Source of the DNA: DASRFA01 sp035651755
GTDB taxonomy: Bacteria; Desulfobacterota; Binatia; UBA12015
Direction: 5' to 3'
Assembly (NCBI GenBank): GCA_035651755.1
Contig: DASRFA010000013.1
Coordinates: forward strand, 434,001-498,000
DNA length: 64,000 nucleotides
The position numbers and the translations under genes are program-made. Shown here one piece after another: positions 56,538 through 64,000 of this stretch; within the stretch, counting starts at the first letter, position 1; every line of letters begins with the position of its first letter. The notes under the pieces are model-generated. The model made no database searches. It saw only the letters and a program-made list of their open reading frames with translations, and had not been told where the DNA came from.

Positions 56538-58136
56538 TCAGCGCTTCGGAACGATCGGCAGCAGGAGGCGCGAGTCGAAGCGCCCGCCGGTGTGGATCGT
56601 ATTCGTCGCGCAGTGGACGCGGTCGCACGGGTCGTCGTGCTGGAAGGTCGTCCGCGGGTCGTCGTGCGAGCCGATCTCGAGCACCAGCCGATGTCCCGGC
56701 GCGAGCACGATGCTCGTCGGCCAGATCTCGACGTCGACGCACACCGGCTGGCCGGGCGTCAGCTTCTGGATCTCGTCGTGGGTGTGGAACGGCCGGTAGG
56801 GCGTCGAGCGTGCCGGGTCGACCTTGCGGTGCGACGCGCGGAGCCAGCCGTAGGCGGCGGCGATGCGCGGTCCGCCCGGCATCGGACCGGGGTAGGTCAC
56901 CTCGCTGCCGTCGGGCGCGACGTTTCGCAGCACCGCGAACAGGTCCGCGTCGTCGCCGCTCGACGACAGCCAGAGCTTGAGAGCGACCGGACCGGTGACC
57001 TGGGTCTCGCGCTCGAACTGCGCGGTCGAGAAGGCGACGCTGCCGTCGGCCGCGCCGCGCTCGGCGGAGTAGCTCGATGCCGTCTCCGGCGTCGGCCGCT
57101 CCATCGCAATGGTGCGAGCCGCGCAGTCCAGCCAAAGCTCCGTCCACACCGTGCGCGCGATCGGCCACTCGTCCTCGTAGCTCCAGTGGTAGCGATCGCC
57201 GTCGTCGCGGATCGCGAGCCGGACGCGCGGCTCGCGGCTCATGCCGGTGTCGACGCCGCGCAGGAACTGCTCGAGGAAGCGCAGCTGCACGAGCCGGCCC
57301 TCGAGCGAGTAGAAGGGCGCGACGTGGTCGCCGACGTGGATCTGCAGCCACTTCTGCGCCGAGCCCGCCTCAAGCCAGCCCTCGACGTTGCCACGGAGGT
57401 GGAGACCCGCGCCGCCCCAGTTGCCGGCGGACAGGAGCGGCACCTCGATGTCGGCGATCGCGGGATGATTGCGCGCGTAGAGCTCGACGTACGTCTCGGG
57501 CGGCAGCGGCGCCGCGCCTCCCTGCGCGTCGCCGGCCTCGCGCGCGGCGTCCGCGGCTTCCGCGTCGCGCGAGCGCTCGCGGCGATGGCTCGCCCACGCG
57601 CGCAGGAAGCCGTTCGAGAAGATGCCGCCGTGCCGGTTGGCGTCGCGGTAGAGGTCGACGGCGCCCTCCCACGGCACGATCGCCGCGAGGTGCGGCGGTC
57701 GCAGCGCGGCCACGCGCCACGCGGTCATCGCGAAGTACGAGATCCCCATCACGCCGACCTTCCCGTTGCTCCACGGCTGCGCGCCCGCCCACTCGATCGC
57801 GTCGTGGAAATCCTCCGCCTCCGACGGCGAGAGCAGCCGCGCCCGGCCCTGTGACTTTCCCGTGCCGCGCGAGTCGCAGCGGACGACGGCGTAGCCGTTC
57901 GGCACCCACCACTCCGGATCGACGGTCTCCCAGTGCATGTATCGCCCCTTCCCGGGCAGGCGCTGCCACGCGACCGGGTTCCAGGCCTCGAACGGGATGT
58001 CCTTGGGGTACGGCCCCATCGTGACGATCGCCGGAAACGCGCCCGCCTCGTTCGGGCGAAACACGTTCGCGCACACGGTCCCGCCGTCGCGCGTCGGGAT
58101 CGCGACGTCCTGCTCGACATTCAGCGTGTACGACAT
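56538..58136 (-). CDS. CocE/NonD-family serine hydrolase
   Basis: A 532-aa X-Pro dipeptidyl-peptidase-like hydrolase: TMGPYPK, CDSRGTGKSQG, and GISYFAMTAW (nucleophile Ser in G-x-S-Y), with a C-terminal jelly-roll domain (VTGPVALKLWLSSSG, LVLEIGSHDD). Such enzymes cleave esters (for example cocaine esterase) or peptides; the substrate is unknown. Next to other hydrolases. Confidence 0.82.
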   Translation of the reverse strand: MSYTLNVEQDVAIPTRDGGTVCANVFRPNEAGAFPAIVTMGPYPKDIPFEAWNPVAWQRLPGKGRYMHWETVDPEWWVPNGYAVVRCDSRGTGKSQGRARLLSPSEAEDFHDAIEWAGAQPWSNGKVGVMGISYFAMTAWRVAALRPPHLAAIVPWEGAVDLYRDANRHGGIFSNGFLRAWASHRRERSRDAEAADAAREAGDAQGGAAPLPPETYVELYARNHPAIADIEVPLLSAGNWGGAGLHLRGNVEGWLEAGSAQKWLQIHVGDHVAPFYSLEGRLVQLRFLEQFLRGVDTGMSREPRVRLAIRDDGDRYHWSYEDEWPIARTVWTELWLDCAARTIAMERPTPETASSYSAERGAADGSVAFSTAQFERETQVTGPVALKLWLSSSGDDADLFAVLRNVAPDGSEVTYPGPMPGGPRIAAAYGWLRASHRKVDPARSTPYRPFHTHDEIQKLTPGQPVCVDVEIWPTSIVLAPGHRLVLEIGSHDDPRTTFQHDDPCDRVHCATNTIHTGGRFDSRLLLPIVPKR

Positions 58137-58183
58137 GGTCGTCCCTCGATGATCCGGCTTCGTCCAACGGCTATGAGCGGCTC

Positions 58184-58591
58184 ATGGAAGAAAGGGCTCG
58201 AACGTCGGAATACCTCGTCCTGTCGCGCGGCCAATGGGACGCGAGTCGCTCGCCGGAGGAGATCCAGAAGGCGGTCGACCGATTCTACGTCTGGCTCGAC
58301 CGCCTCGTCGACGAGGGCAAGATGAAGCGGGGACAGCGCCTCGGACCGCAGGGAAGAACGGTTCGGCGAAGCCAGCCGCTGATGGACGGCCCCTTCGGCG
58401 AGACCAAGGAGGTGATCGGCGGCTACTGGTTCATCGTCGCCGGCAGCCTCGACGAGGCGGCCGAGATCGCAGCCGGCAATCCCTGCCTCGAGTGCGGCCT
58501 CTTCTACGAGATCCGACCCGTCGATCCCGAGCGCGCGAGCGCGTTCACGGTCACGACCGAGACGCCGCCCGAGCGACGGATGGGCGACTAG
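58184..58591 (+). CDS. YCII-related (DGPF) protein
   Basis: A 135-aa protein of the YCII family: YLVLSRGQ at the start, DGPFGETKEVIGGYWFI near residue 70, and NPCLECG. YciI-like proteins act as small catalytic or accessory domains (for example in hydrolysis or with sigma factors); function unknown. It overlaps the convergent gene by four bases. Confidence 0.82.
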   Translation: MEERARTSEYLVLSRGQWDASRSPEEIQKAVDRFYVWLDRLVDEGKMKRGQRLGPQGRTVRRSQPLMDGPFGETKEVIGGYWFIVAGSLDEAAEIAAGNPCLECGLFYEIRPVDPERASAFTVTTETPPERRMGD

Positions 58592-59316
58592 CGACCGAGG
58601 TGGCGATCGAGCCAGTCGAGCGTCCGCTTCCATGCGTCCTTCGCGGCCGGCTCGTGGTACGCGGGCCGGACGTCGCAGTGGAATCCGTGTGCGGCCCCGG
58701 GATAGCGCACGATCTCGTGCGGGACGCGCGCCTCGCGGTCGAGCGTCGCTCGCAGGCGCTCGACGTCCTCGACCGGGATGCCCGTGTCCTCGTCGCCGAA
58801 GAGCCCGAGCCACGGCGTCGCGAGCTTCGGCGCGTCGCCGACGAGCGGCTGGAAGAGCGGCAGGCGCGACGTCACGATGCCGCCGCCGTAGAAGCCGACG
58901 GCCGCGCCCAGCTTCCGGCGCGTCGCGACCAGGAACGTCACCCGGCCGCCGAAGCAGAAGCCGACGATGCCGATGCGATCTTCCGTGAAACCCGCGCCGC
59001 GGAGATGGGCGACCGTGGCGTCGACGTCGGCCACGATGCCGTCGTCGCTCACGCCCGCGAACAGCGGCATGACCTTCGAGAAGTCGTCGTACGGCGCCGT
59101 GCCGCCGCCCGCGCGGTGGAACATGGCCGGCGCGGCCGAGCGGTATCCGGCCGCGGCGAAGCGTCGCGTGACGTCCCGGATGTGGTCGTTCACGCCGAAC
59201 GCCTCCTGGATCACGATCACCGCCCGTCGCGCGTCCGCCGCGCTCGCGTCCGGCACGACGTCGTAGACCTCCATCGCTCCGTCGGGCGTCTCCACGGTCT
59301 CCGTCGAATCGCGCAT
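58588..59316 (-). CDS. Dienelactone hydrolase
   Basis: A 242-aa dienelactone hydrolase: QEAFGVNDHIRDVTRRFA, GFCFGGRVTF (Cys nucleophile in G-F-C-F-G-G), DEDTGIPVED and AAHGFHCD (catalytic His). It hydrolyses enol-lactones in aromatic degradation or related substrates. ATG at 59316 with GGAGG upstream rather than the ATG ten codons earlier. Confidence 0.88.
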   Translation of the reverse strand: MRDSTETVETPDGAMEVYDVVPDASAADARRAVIVIQEAFGVNDHIRDVTRRFAAAGYRSAAPAMFHRAGGGTAPYDDFSKVMPLFAGVSDDGIVADVDATVAHLRGAGFTEDRIGIVGFCFGGRVTFLVATRRKLGAAVGFYGGGIVTSRLPLFQPLVGDAPKLATPWLGLFGDEDTGIPVEDVERLRATLDREARVPHEIVRYPGAAHGFHCDVRPAYHEPAAKDAWKRTLDWLDRHLGR

Positions 59317-59396
59317 CTCGGCCTCCGTCAGCGCAGGCTTGCGCAAACCCGCGCCTGCGCCAAGACGTACGGCGTGCGAACGAAGGCGTCCGCCGA

Positions 59397-60254
59397 ATGG
59401 CCGCGGCCGCGCCGGTCGGCGATCCCGTGACGGACCTCGAGCCGATCGCCGTCCGCCGGCACGGCTCGCGCGGCCGGACCGTCGTCGTCCTGCACGGCGG
59501 ACCGGGCGCGCCGGGATCGGCCGCGGGCCTCGCGCGCGCTCTCGCCGACGACTTCGTCGTGCTCGAGCCGCTGCAGCGGCGCTCGGGTCGCGTCCCGCTG
59601 ACGGTCGCGCGTCACGTCGAGGATCTCGCGGCCGTCGCGCCGAGCCCGGCGGTGCTCGTCGGGCACTCGTGGGGCGCGATGCTGGCGCTCTCGTTCGCGT
59701 CCCGACAGCCCGAGCGCGTCTCCGAGCTCGTCCTGGTGGGATGCGGCACGTACGACCATGCGGCGCGCGCCGAATTGCAGCGGTCGCTCGCGCGACGGCA
59801 GACCGAAGCGGACCGCGCTCGCATCGAGGCGCTGCGGGCGTCGCTCGCGGCGGAGCGAGATCCCGCCGCGCGCGACGCGATCTTCGGAGCGATCGGCTCC
59901 GCGACCATGCGGGCCGAGTCGTACGAGCTCGTCGACGACCCGGGGGATGCGGCGGACCCGGTGGCGCCCGTGCCGGCCGACGAGAAGGGCCACCTCGAGA
60001 CCTGGAGCGACGTGCTCCGCCTCCAGGCGGAAGGAGTGGAGCCCGCGGCGTTCCGCGCGATCACCGCGCGCGTGCTCATGCTGCACGGCGACGTCGACCC
60101 GCATCCCGGACCCGCGACGCGCGATCTCCTCCGGCGTTTCATCCCGCGGCTCGAGTACGTCGGCCTCGAGCGCTGCGGCCACGAGCCGTGGCGCGAGCGG
60201 TACGCGCGCTCGCCGTTCCTCGCGGCGCTTCGACGATGGCTCGCCGCCGCCTGA
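59397..60254 (+). CDS. Alpha/beta hydrolase (proline iminopeptidase-like)
   Basis: A 285-aa alpha/beta hydrolase: HGGPGAPGS oxyanion region, LVGHSWGAM (Ser nucleophile), and HGDVDPHPG with the final CGHEPWRER (His). Its lid region is short. Substrate not determined. A 36-codon frame follows it, ending at the next gene's ATG. Confidence 0.82.
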   Translation: MAAAAPVGDPVTDLEPIAVRRHGSRGRTVVVLHGGPGAPGSAAGLARALADDFVVLEPLQRRSGRVPLTVARHVEDLAAVAPSPAVLVGHSWGAMLALSFASRQPERVSELVLVGCGTYDHAARAELQRSLARRQTEADRARIEALRASLAAERDPAARDAIFGAIGSATMRAESYELVDDPGDAADPVAPVPADEKGHLETWSDVLRLQAEGVEPAAFRAITARVLMLHGDVDPHPGPATRDLLRRFIPRLEYVGLERCGHEPWRERYARSPFLAALRRWLAAA

Positions 60255-60346
60255 CGCGCCGGACCGGTCGCGTCCAGCACGGGATCGACGAGCTCTTCCG
60301 CGCGCTGGACGCCGAGCCCCGGCTGCGCGATCGTCGCCCGCGATGA
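60236..60346 (+). CDS. Possible 36-aa linking ORF
   Basis: A 36-codon frame starting inside the end of the hydrolase gene (ATG at 60236) and ending with an ATGA overlap at the next gene's start. It is Arg-rich. It may serve only to couple translation of the reductase gene, which lacks a good ribosome binding site, or it may be chance. Confidence 0.3.
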   Translation: MARRRLTRRTGRVQHGIDELFRALDAEPRLRDRRPR

Positions 60347-62370
60347 GCACTGCCTATCCCCGGCTGTTCTCGCCGCTCGCGATCGGCCCGCACACCGCGC
60401 GGAACCGGATCGTCTTCGGCGCGCACTTCACGATGTTCTCGGAGCCGGCTCCGGTCTACGGCGAGCCCGGCTGGTTCGGCGCGCGCTACGCCCGCTACCT
60501 CGCGGAGCGGGCGCAGGGCGGCGTCGGAACGATCGTCGCCGGTCAGGCGCAGGTGCACCCGACGACCGCCTACCAGATGCACAACAACGCGATCGCGTGG
60601 GACGAATCGGCGGTTCCACATTTCCGCCGCGTGACCGACGCGATCCACGAGCACGGCGCGCTCGCGTTCGTCCAGCTTGCGCACAACGGCGGCGTCAATC
60701 AGGGACCGTGGTCGCGCCTGCCGGTCTGGAGCGCGTCCGACGTCGCGAACTCGTTCGAGGCGCCGAAGGTGCTCGAGCGCCACGAGATCGCGGAGGTGGT
60801 CGAGCACTTCGGCCGGTCCGCGCGAAACGCCGCCGCCGGCGGTTTCGACGGCATCGAGATCCACGCCGCCCACGGCTACCTGTTGCAGGAGTTCCTCTCG
60901 CCGCGCAGCAACCGGCGCGACGACGAGTACGGCGGCAGCCTGGAGAACCGGATGCGGTTCCCGCTCGCGGTCCTGCGCGAGGTCCGGCGCGCGGCCGGCG
61001 ACCGGGTCGCGGTCGGGCTCCGCCTCGTCGGCGACGAGGAGTCGCGCGACGCAGGCGCGCTCGGCCGCGAGGAGTGCGCGGAGATCGCGCGACGTTTCGT
61101 CGCGACCGGGCTCGTCGACTTCCTCAACGTGAGCGTCGGCCTGTCCGGGATCGGGATGGTGCGGCCGATGTACGCGCCTCACCTCTGCGCCGTCGACGCC
61201 GCGTCTTCCATCCGGCAGTCGCTCCGGGCCCACGCGGAGCCGCCGGCCGGCTCGAGCCCACCGCCCGTCTTCGCCGTCCATCGCATCCTCGTTCCCGCCG
61301 AGGCGGAGGGCATCCTGGAGCGCGGAGACGCGGACGCCGTGACCCTCGTGCGCGCTCTCATCGCCGACCCCGACTGGCCGCGGAAGGCGGAGGCCGGGTC
61401 CGACGCGACGATCCGCCGCTGCACCGGCGTCAACCAGGGCTGCTACGGCAACTTGACGCTCGGGCTGCCGATCATCTGCGTCACGAACCCGACGGTCGGA
61501 CGCGAGCGCGAGCTCTCCGAGCGCGACCTCGCTCCCGCACCGCGCCGTCGGCGCATCGTGGTCGTGGGCGGCGGGCCCGCCGGGCTCGAGGCCGCCTGGG
61601 TCGCGGCCGCGCGCGGGCACGAGGTGATCCTCCTCGAGCGCGACCGCGCGCTCGGCGGGAAGATCCGCCTCGCGGCCGCGCTGCCCGGGCGCGGCGAGAT
61701 CGCGGACCTCGCCGCCTGGCGCGCCGGCGAGTGCGAGCGGCGCGGGGTCGACGTCCGCCTGGGCTGCGATGCCGACGCCGACCGGGTGCTCGCGCTGGCG
61801 CCCGATGCCGTGATCGTGGCGACCGGTGGCGTCGCGACGCGCGATGCCGCCTCCAAGGTCCATCCCATGCCGGTGCCCGGCTGGGACCAGGACTTCGTGC
61901 TGGACCACGAGCAGGCGATCGCGCGCGCATCGGAGCTCGGGCCGCGCGTCGTCGTGCTCGATGCGGTCGGGCACATCGAGGCGATCGCGCTCGGAGAGCT
62001 GCTCGCGCGCCGCGGCTGCGAGGTGACGGTCGCGACGCCGCTACCCTCGCCGCTCGCGCTCGACCGCGAGACCGCCGGCTACGCGCTGCCGCGCGCCGTG
62101 CAGGCGGGCATGCGCTGGCGCCCGAACACCGCGCTCGGCGCGATCGGCGACCACGAAGCGCTCCTCGCCGACGTCTTCACGCGTGCGCTCGACACGGTCC
62201 CGGTCGACCACGTCGTCATCCGGACGCATGGCCGCGCCGACGCCCGGCTCTACTTCGCGCTCCGCCAGCGCGCGCCCGACCTCGAGGTGCTGCGCGTCGG
62301 TGACGCGGTCGCGCCGCGCTTCGCCGATCGCGCAATCTACGACGGTCACCTCGCCGGCCGGCGCGTGTGA
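60343..62370 (+). CDS. OYE-type FMN/FAD oxidoreductase (2,4-dienoyl-CoA reductase-like)
   Basis: A 675-aa enzyme of the trimethylamine-dehydrogenase/dienoyl-CoA-reductase family: FMN barrel (RNRIVFGAHFTMFSE, GIEIHAAHGYLLQEFLSP, RSNRRDDEYGGSLENR), an iron-sulphur region (CTGVNQGC plus a downstream C), and a FAD/NAD(P) domain with VVGGGPAGLEAAWVAA. The iron-sulphur motif has only three of four Cys ligands (Val at the CxxC second position), so the cluster may be altered. ATG at 60343. Confidence 0.82.
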   Translation: MSTAYPRLFSPLAIGPHTARNRIVFGAHFTMFSEPAPVYGEPGWFGARYARYLAERAQGGVGTIVAGQAQVHPTTAYQMHNNAIAWDESAVPHFRRVTDAIHEHGALAFVQLAHNGGVNQGPWSRLPVWSASDVANSFEAPKVLERHEIAEVVEHFGRSARNAAAGGFDGIEIHAAHGYLLQEFLSPRSNRRDDEYGGSLENRMRFPLAVLREVRRAAGDRVAVGLRLVGDEESRDAGALGREECAEIARRFVATGLVDFLNVSVGLSGIGMVRPMYAPHLCAVDAASSIRQSLRAHAEPPAGSSPPPVFAVHRILVPAEAEGILERGDADAVTLVRALIADPDWPRKAEAGSDATIRRCTGVNQGCYGNLTLGLPIICVTNPTVGRERELSERDLAPAPRRRRIVVVGGGPAGLEAAWVAAARGHEVILLERDRALGGKIRLAAALPGRGEIADLAAWRAGECERRGVDVRLGCDADADRVLALAPDAVIVATGGVATRDAASKVHPMPVPGWDQDFVLDHEQAIARASELGPRVVVLDAVGHIEAIALGELLARRGCEVTVATPLPSPLALDRETAGYALPRAVQAGMRWRPNTALGAIGDHEALLADVFTRALDTVPVDHVVIRTHGRADARLYFALRQRAPDLEVLRVGDAVAPRFADRAIYDGHLAGRRV

Positions 62371-64000
62371 CCGTCCGCGCGAGCGCCTTCGCCGCCGCTC
62401 GCGATCTCGATCGACCCTTCGCCCGCGAGCCCTTCGAGCGAGACGCTCTCCGCGGTCACCGTGGCGTGGCCGCGAAGGCCCTCCAGCCGGACGGCGACCG
62501 GCGCAGAAAGCTCGCTCACGTCCAGCTCGATGGCGCCCGACGTGGCCCGCCCGGACAGCGCGACGGCGCGCCCGCGAGCGTGCGGCGCCGCTCCCTTGCC
62601 CGCGTCGCCGCGCGAGGCCGCGCCGCAGCCGACGCGGCACGACGCGGCCGTCAAGACGAAGCCGTCGATGCGACGGGTCCGGACGCCGCCGAGGTCGACC
62701 GCGGCGCGCGCCGCCGGGAGGCCATCTGCGGGCGGCGCGCGGAGGAACGTGATCGGGTTGCTCGCCGCCTCGAGCGCGCCGTCGCCGCCGCGCACCTCGG
62801 CGCGCACTGCGGTCGCCCCGGCGACGGCCAGCTCGACGTCGTGCGCGGCTTCGACGCTCCCGCTCCTGGCGGCCGTCGACGCCTTCGGCTCGCCGGCGAC
62901 GACCAGCGAGACGACCTGTCCGACCTGCAGCCCGGTGACGGCGACGCGGACCTCCTCCCGCGGCCGATCGGTCACGACGATCTGCCCCATCCGGAAGCCG
63001 CGGCTCGTCGTGAGGTCGATCGCTCCGTCGAAGAGCGTGATGTCGCCGAAGAAGACGCGGCCCGCGCGCAGCCCCGCGAGGAGCTCCGGCTTCTCGGGCG
63101 CGGTCGCGTAGACCCAGCTCAGGAAGTTGTTCTTGCCGGTACGCCAGCGCTGGTCGGACCCGCCGTGCGAGTCGCTCACGCCGACCCCGACCGGATGGAG
63201 CCCGTGCTCCGCGAGGCGATCCCAGACCCAGAGCTGATCGGCGAGGCCGTGGCCGCCGCGGTCGCGATAGCCGACCTCGAGGAGGTCGGCGCCCCAGACG
63301 TGGGTCCCGATCAGCTCCTGCAGCAGCTCGTCGCGCGAGCTCTTGGCCAGGGAGTCCTCGCCGGCCGCGCCGAACATGTGGTTGTACGAGACCAGCCCGC
63401 CGCGCGCGTGCGCCGCCGCGACCGCGCGGCGCGCCACGACCTCGCGGAACGATTGCCGCTGCGCCTCGGCGTCGTCTCCTTCGGCGCGCGCGGGCAGCTC
63501 GGCGCGGAGCGCGTCGTAATCGAGGAGGTGTGGGGCGACGCTGAGCTCGTTCAGGTGCGGCGTGGCGAAGCTGATCTCGACGCCCTGCAGCTCGCGCAGC
63601 CTCGGGTAGCGCGCGCCGACGGCGCGCAGCAGGTCGGCCTGGTGCGCGAACGCGGCCTCGCCGCTTCGCTCCTGGCGGATCGCGAGGCGATCGAACGCCG
63701 CGGATGCCGGCGCTCCATGCCGGCTCTCGACGCCGAGCCGGATCGCGACCACCGAGTTGTCCTCCGCGACCATCCACGGAAACCCGGCCGCCGCATCTCG
63801 CGTGAGCTCGAGTCGGAGGCGCTTCCACGCGCCGGGCGTGGCAGAAACCGGGATCTCGTAGATCGTCCCGTCGAGGCGCGCCGGCCCGGCCGAGGGCGAG
63901 AGGACGTAGCGCAGGTGGACGCTCGCGATCGCGCCCCCGTCGCGCGGCGCGTGCTCGGAGAGGTCCACGTCGACGATCGGCCGTGCGTCCTCACTCACCT
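62346..64000 (-). CDS. PHP-like metal-hydrolase domain protein, partial
   Basis: About 551 residues before the window edge; the true start may lie beyond. The middle has GVEISFATPHLNE, GGLVSYNHMFG and GVGVSDSHGGSDQRW, resembling the C-terminal motifs of PHP-fold phosphoesterases (as in CehA/McbA-like proteins); the N-terminal H-x-H motif was not located. A beta-rich C-terminal domain follows. It overlaps the convergent reductase gene by 25 bases. Function unknown. Confidence 0.55.
   Translation of the reverse strand, partial: VSEDARPIVDVDLSEHAPRDGGAIASVHLRYVLSPSAGPARLDGTIYEIPVSATPGAWKRLRLELTRDAAAGFPWMVAEDNSVVAIRLGVESRHGAPASAAFDRLAIRQERSGEAAFAHQADLLRAVGARYPRLRELQGVEISFATPHLNELSVAPHLLDYDALRAELPARAEGDDAEAQRQSFREVVARRAVAAAHARGGLVSYNHMFGAAGEDSLAKSSRDELLQELIGTHVWGADLLEVGYRDRGGHGLADQLWVWDRLAEHGLHPVGVGVSDSHGGSDQRWRTGKNNFLSWVYATAPEKPELLAGLRAGRVFFGDITLFDGAIDLTTSRGFRMGQIVVTDRPREEVRVAVTGLQVGQVVSLVVAGEPKASTAARSGSVEAAHDVELAVAGATAVRAEVRGGDGALEAASNPITFLRAPPADGLPAARAAVDLGGVRTRRIDGFVLTAASCRVGCGAASRGDAGKGAAPHARGRAVALSGRATSGAIELDVSELSAPVAVRLEGLRGHATVTAESVSLEGLAGEGSIEIASGGEGARADGHTRRPAR

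Noticed and set aside
1..64000. CRISPR arrays, rRNA, tRNA, insertion sequences
   Set aside because: Read through for regularly spaced repeats, T-arm motifs and transposase motifs; none was convincing by eye.

Overview
High-GC bacterial DNA (G/C at nearly every third codon position, GTG and TTG starts frequent) in two blocks. The left ~17 kb is part of a phage or prophage; the rest is chromosome of a Gram-negative, probably uncultured, soil or sediment lineage. Outer-membrane and aerobic genes (PagL-like deacylase, MAPEG, GST, P450s, single-chain acyl-CoA carboxylase), a probable selenoprotein and large secreted proteins sharing a C-terminal module suggest the deltaproteobacterial/Binatota-like radiation. 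That placement is inference; no rRNA or tRNA gene was seen.

Region 1 (1-17068, all minus strand): about 39 tightly packed phage genes, most joined by GTGA or ATGA stop/start overlaps. They encode a primase-polymerase/VapE-type helicase, a RecD/Dda-like helicase, an SF2 helicase with zinc ribbon, a VRR-NUC nuclease, an endonuclease VII-like HNH protein, two nucleotide pyrophosphohydrolases, a calcineurin-like phosphoesterase, a SLOG (DUF2493) protein and many small zinc-knuckle or hypothetical proteins. A 500-bp control region with repeats lies at 220-720. The right edge (about 17.1-17.23 kb) abuts what looks like the 3' stub of a host gene.

Region 2 (17.4-33 kb): a secreted Cys-rich/Ig-like protein and an LLM oxidoreductase, then the most interesting locus. 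Three tiny paralogous peptide genes (27713-28209, minus) precede PqqD-like, HPr-kinase-like, radical SAM-nucleotidyltransferase fusion and cytochrome P450 genes. The run continues, still tightly spaced, into a lysyl-oxidase-like protein, a secreted partner and an SDR. A second P450 and a single-chain biotin carboxylase lie just upstream. This looks like an undescribed RiPP (ribosomal peptide) pathway: the peptides carry a YxxP leader motif and an invariant YAG near the C-terminus, but there is no lasso cyclase or protease.

Region 3 (33-46 kb): a cupin, a peroxiredoxin-like gene with in-frame UGA (probable selenocysteine) and adjacent hairpin, an SBBP beta-propeller lipoprotein, soxR with a textbook SoxR operator facing an uncharacterised gene, a GST, a methyltransferase, a conserved unknown, YjbQ, a PCMT-erythromycin esterase fusion and a PagL-like protein.

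Region 4 (46-64 kb): glycerol-3-phosphate dehydrogenase, a di-heme cytochrome divergent from a hydrazine-synthase-alpha-like protein, MAPEG, several alpha/beta hydrolases, a YCII protein, an Old-Yellow-Enzyme/FAD reductase and a metal-hydrolase-like protein running off the end. Coordinates were read by eye; family assignments rest on motif recognition, not searches.
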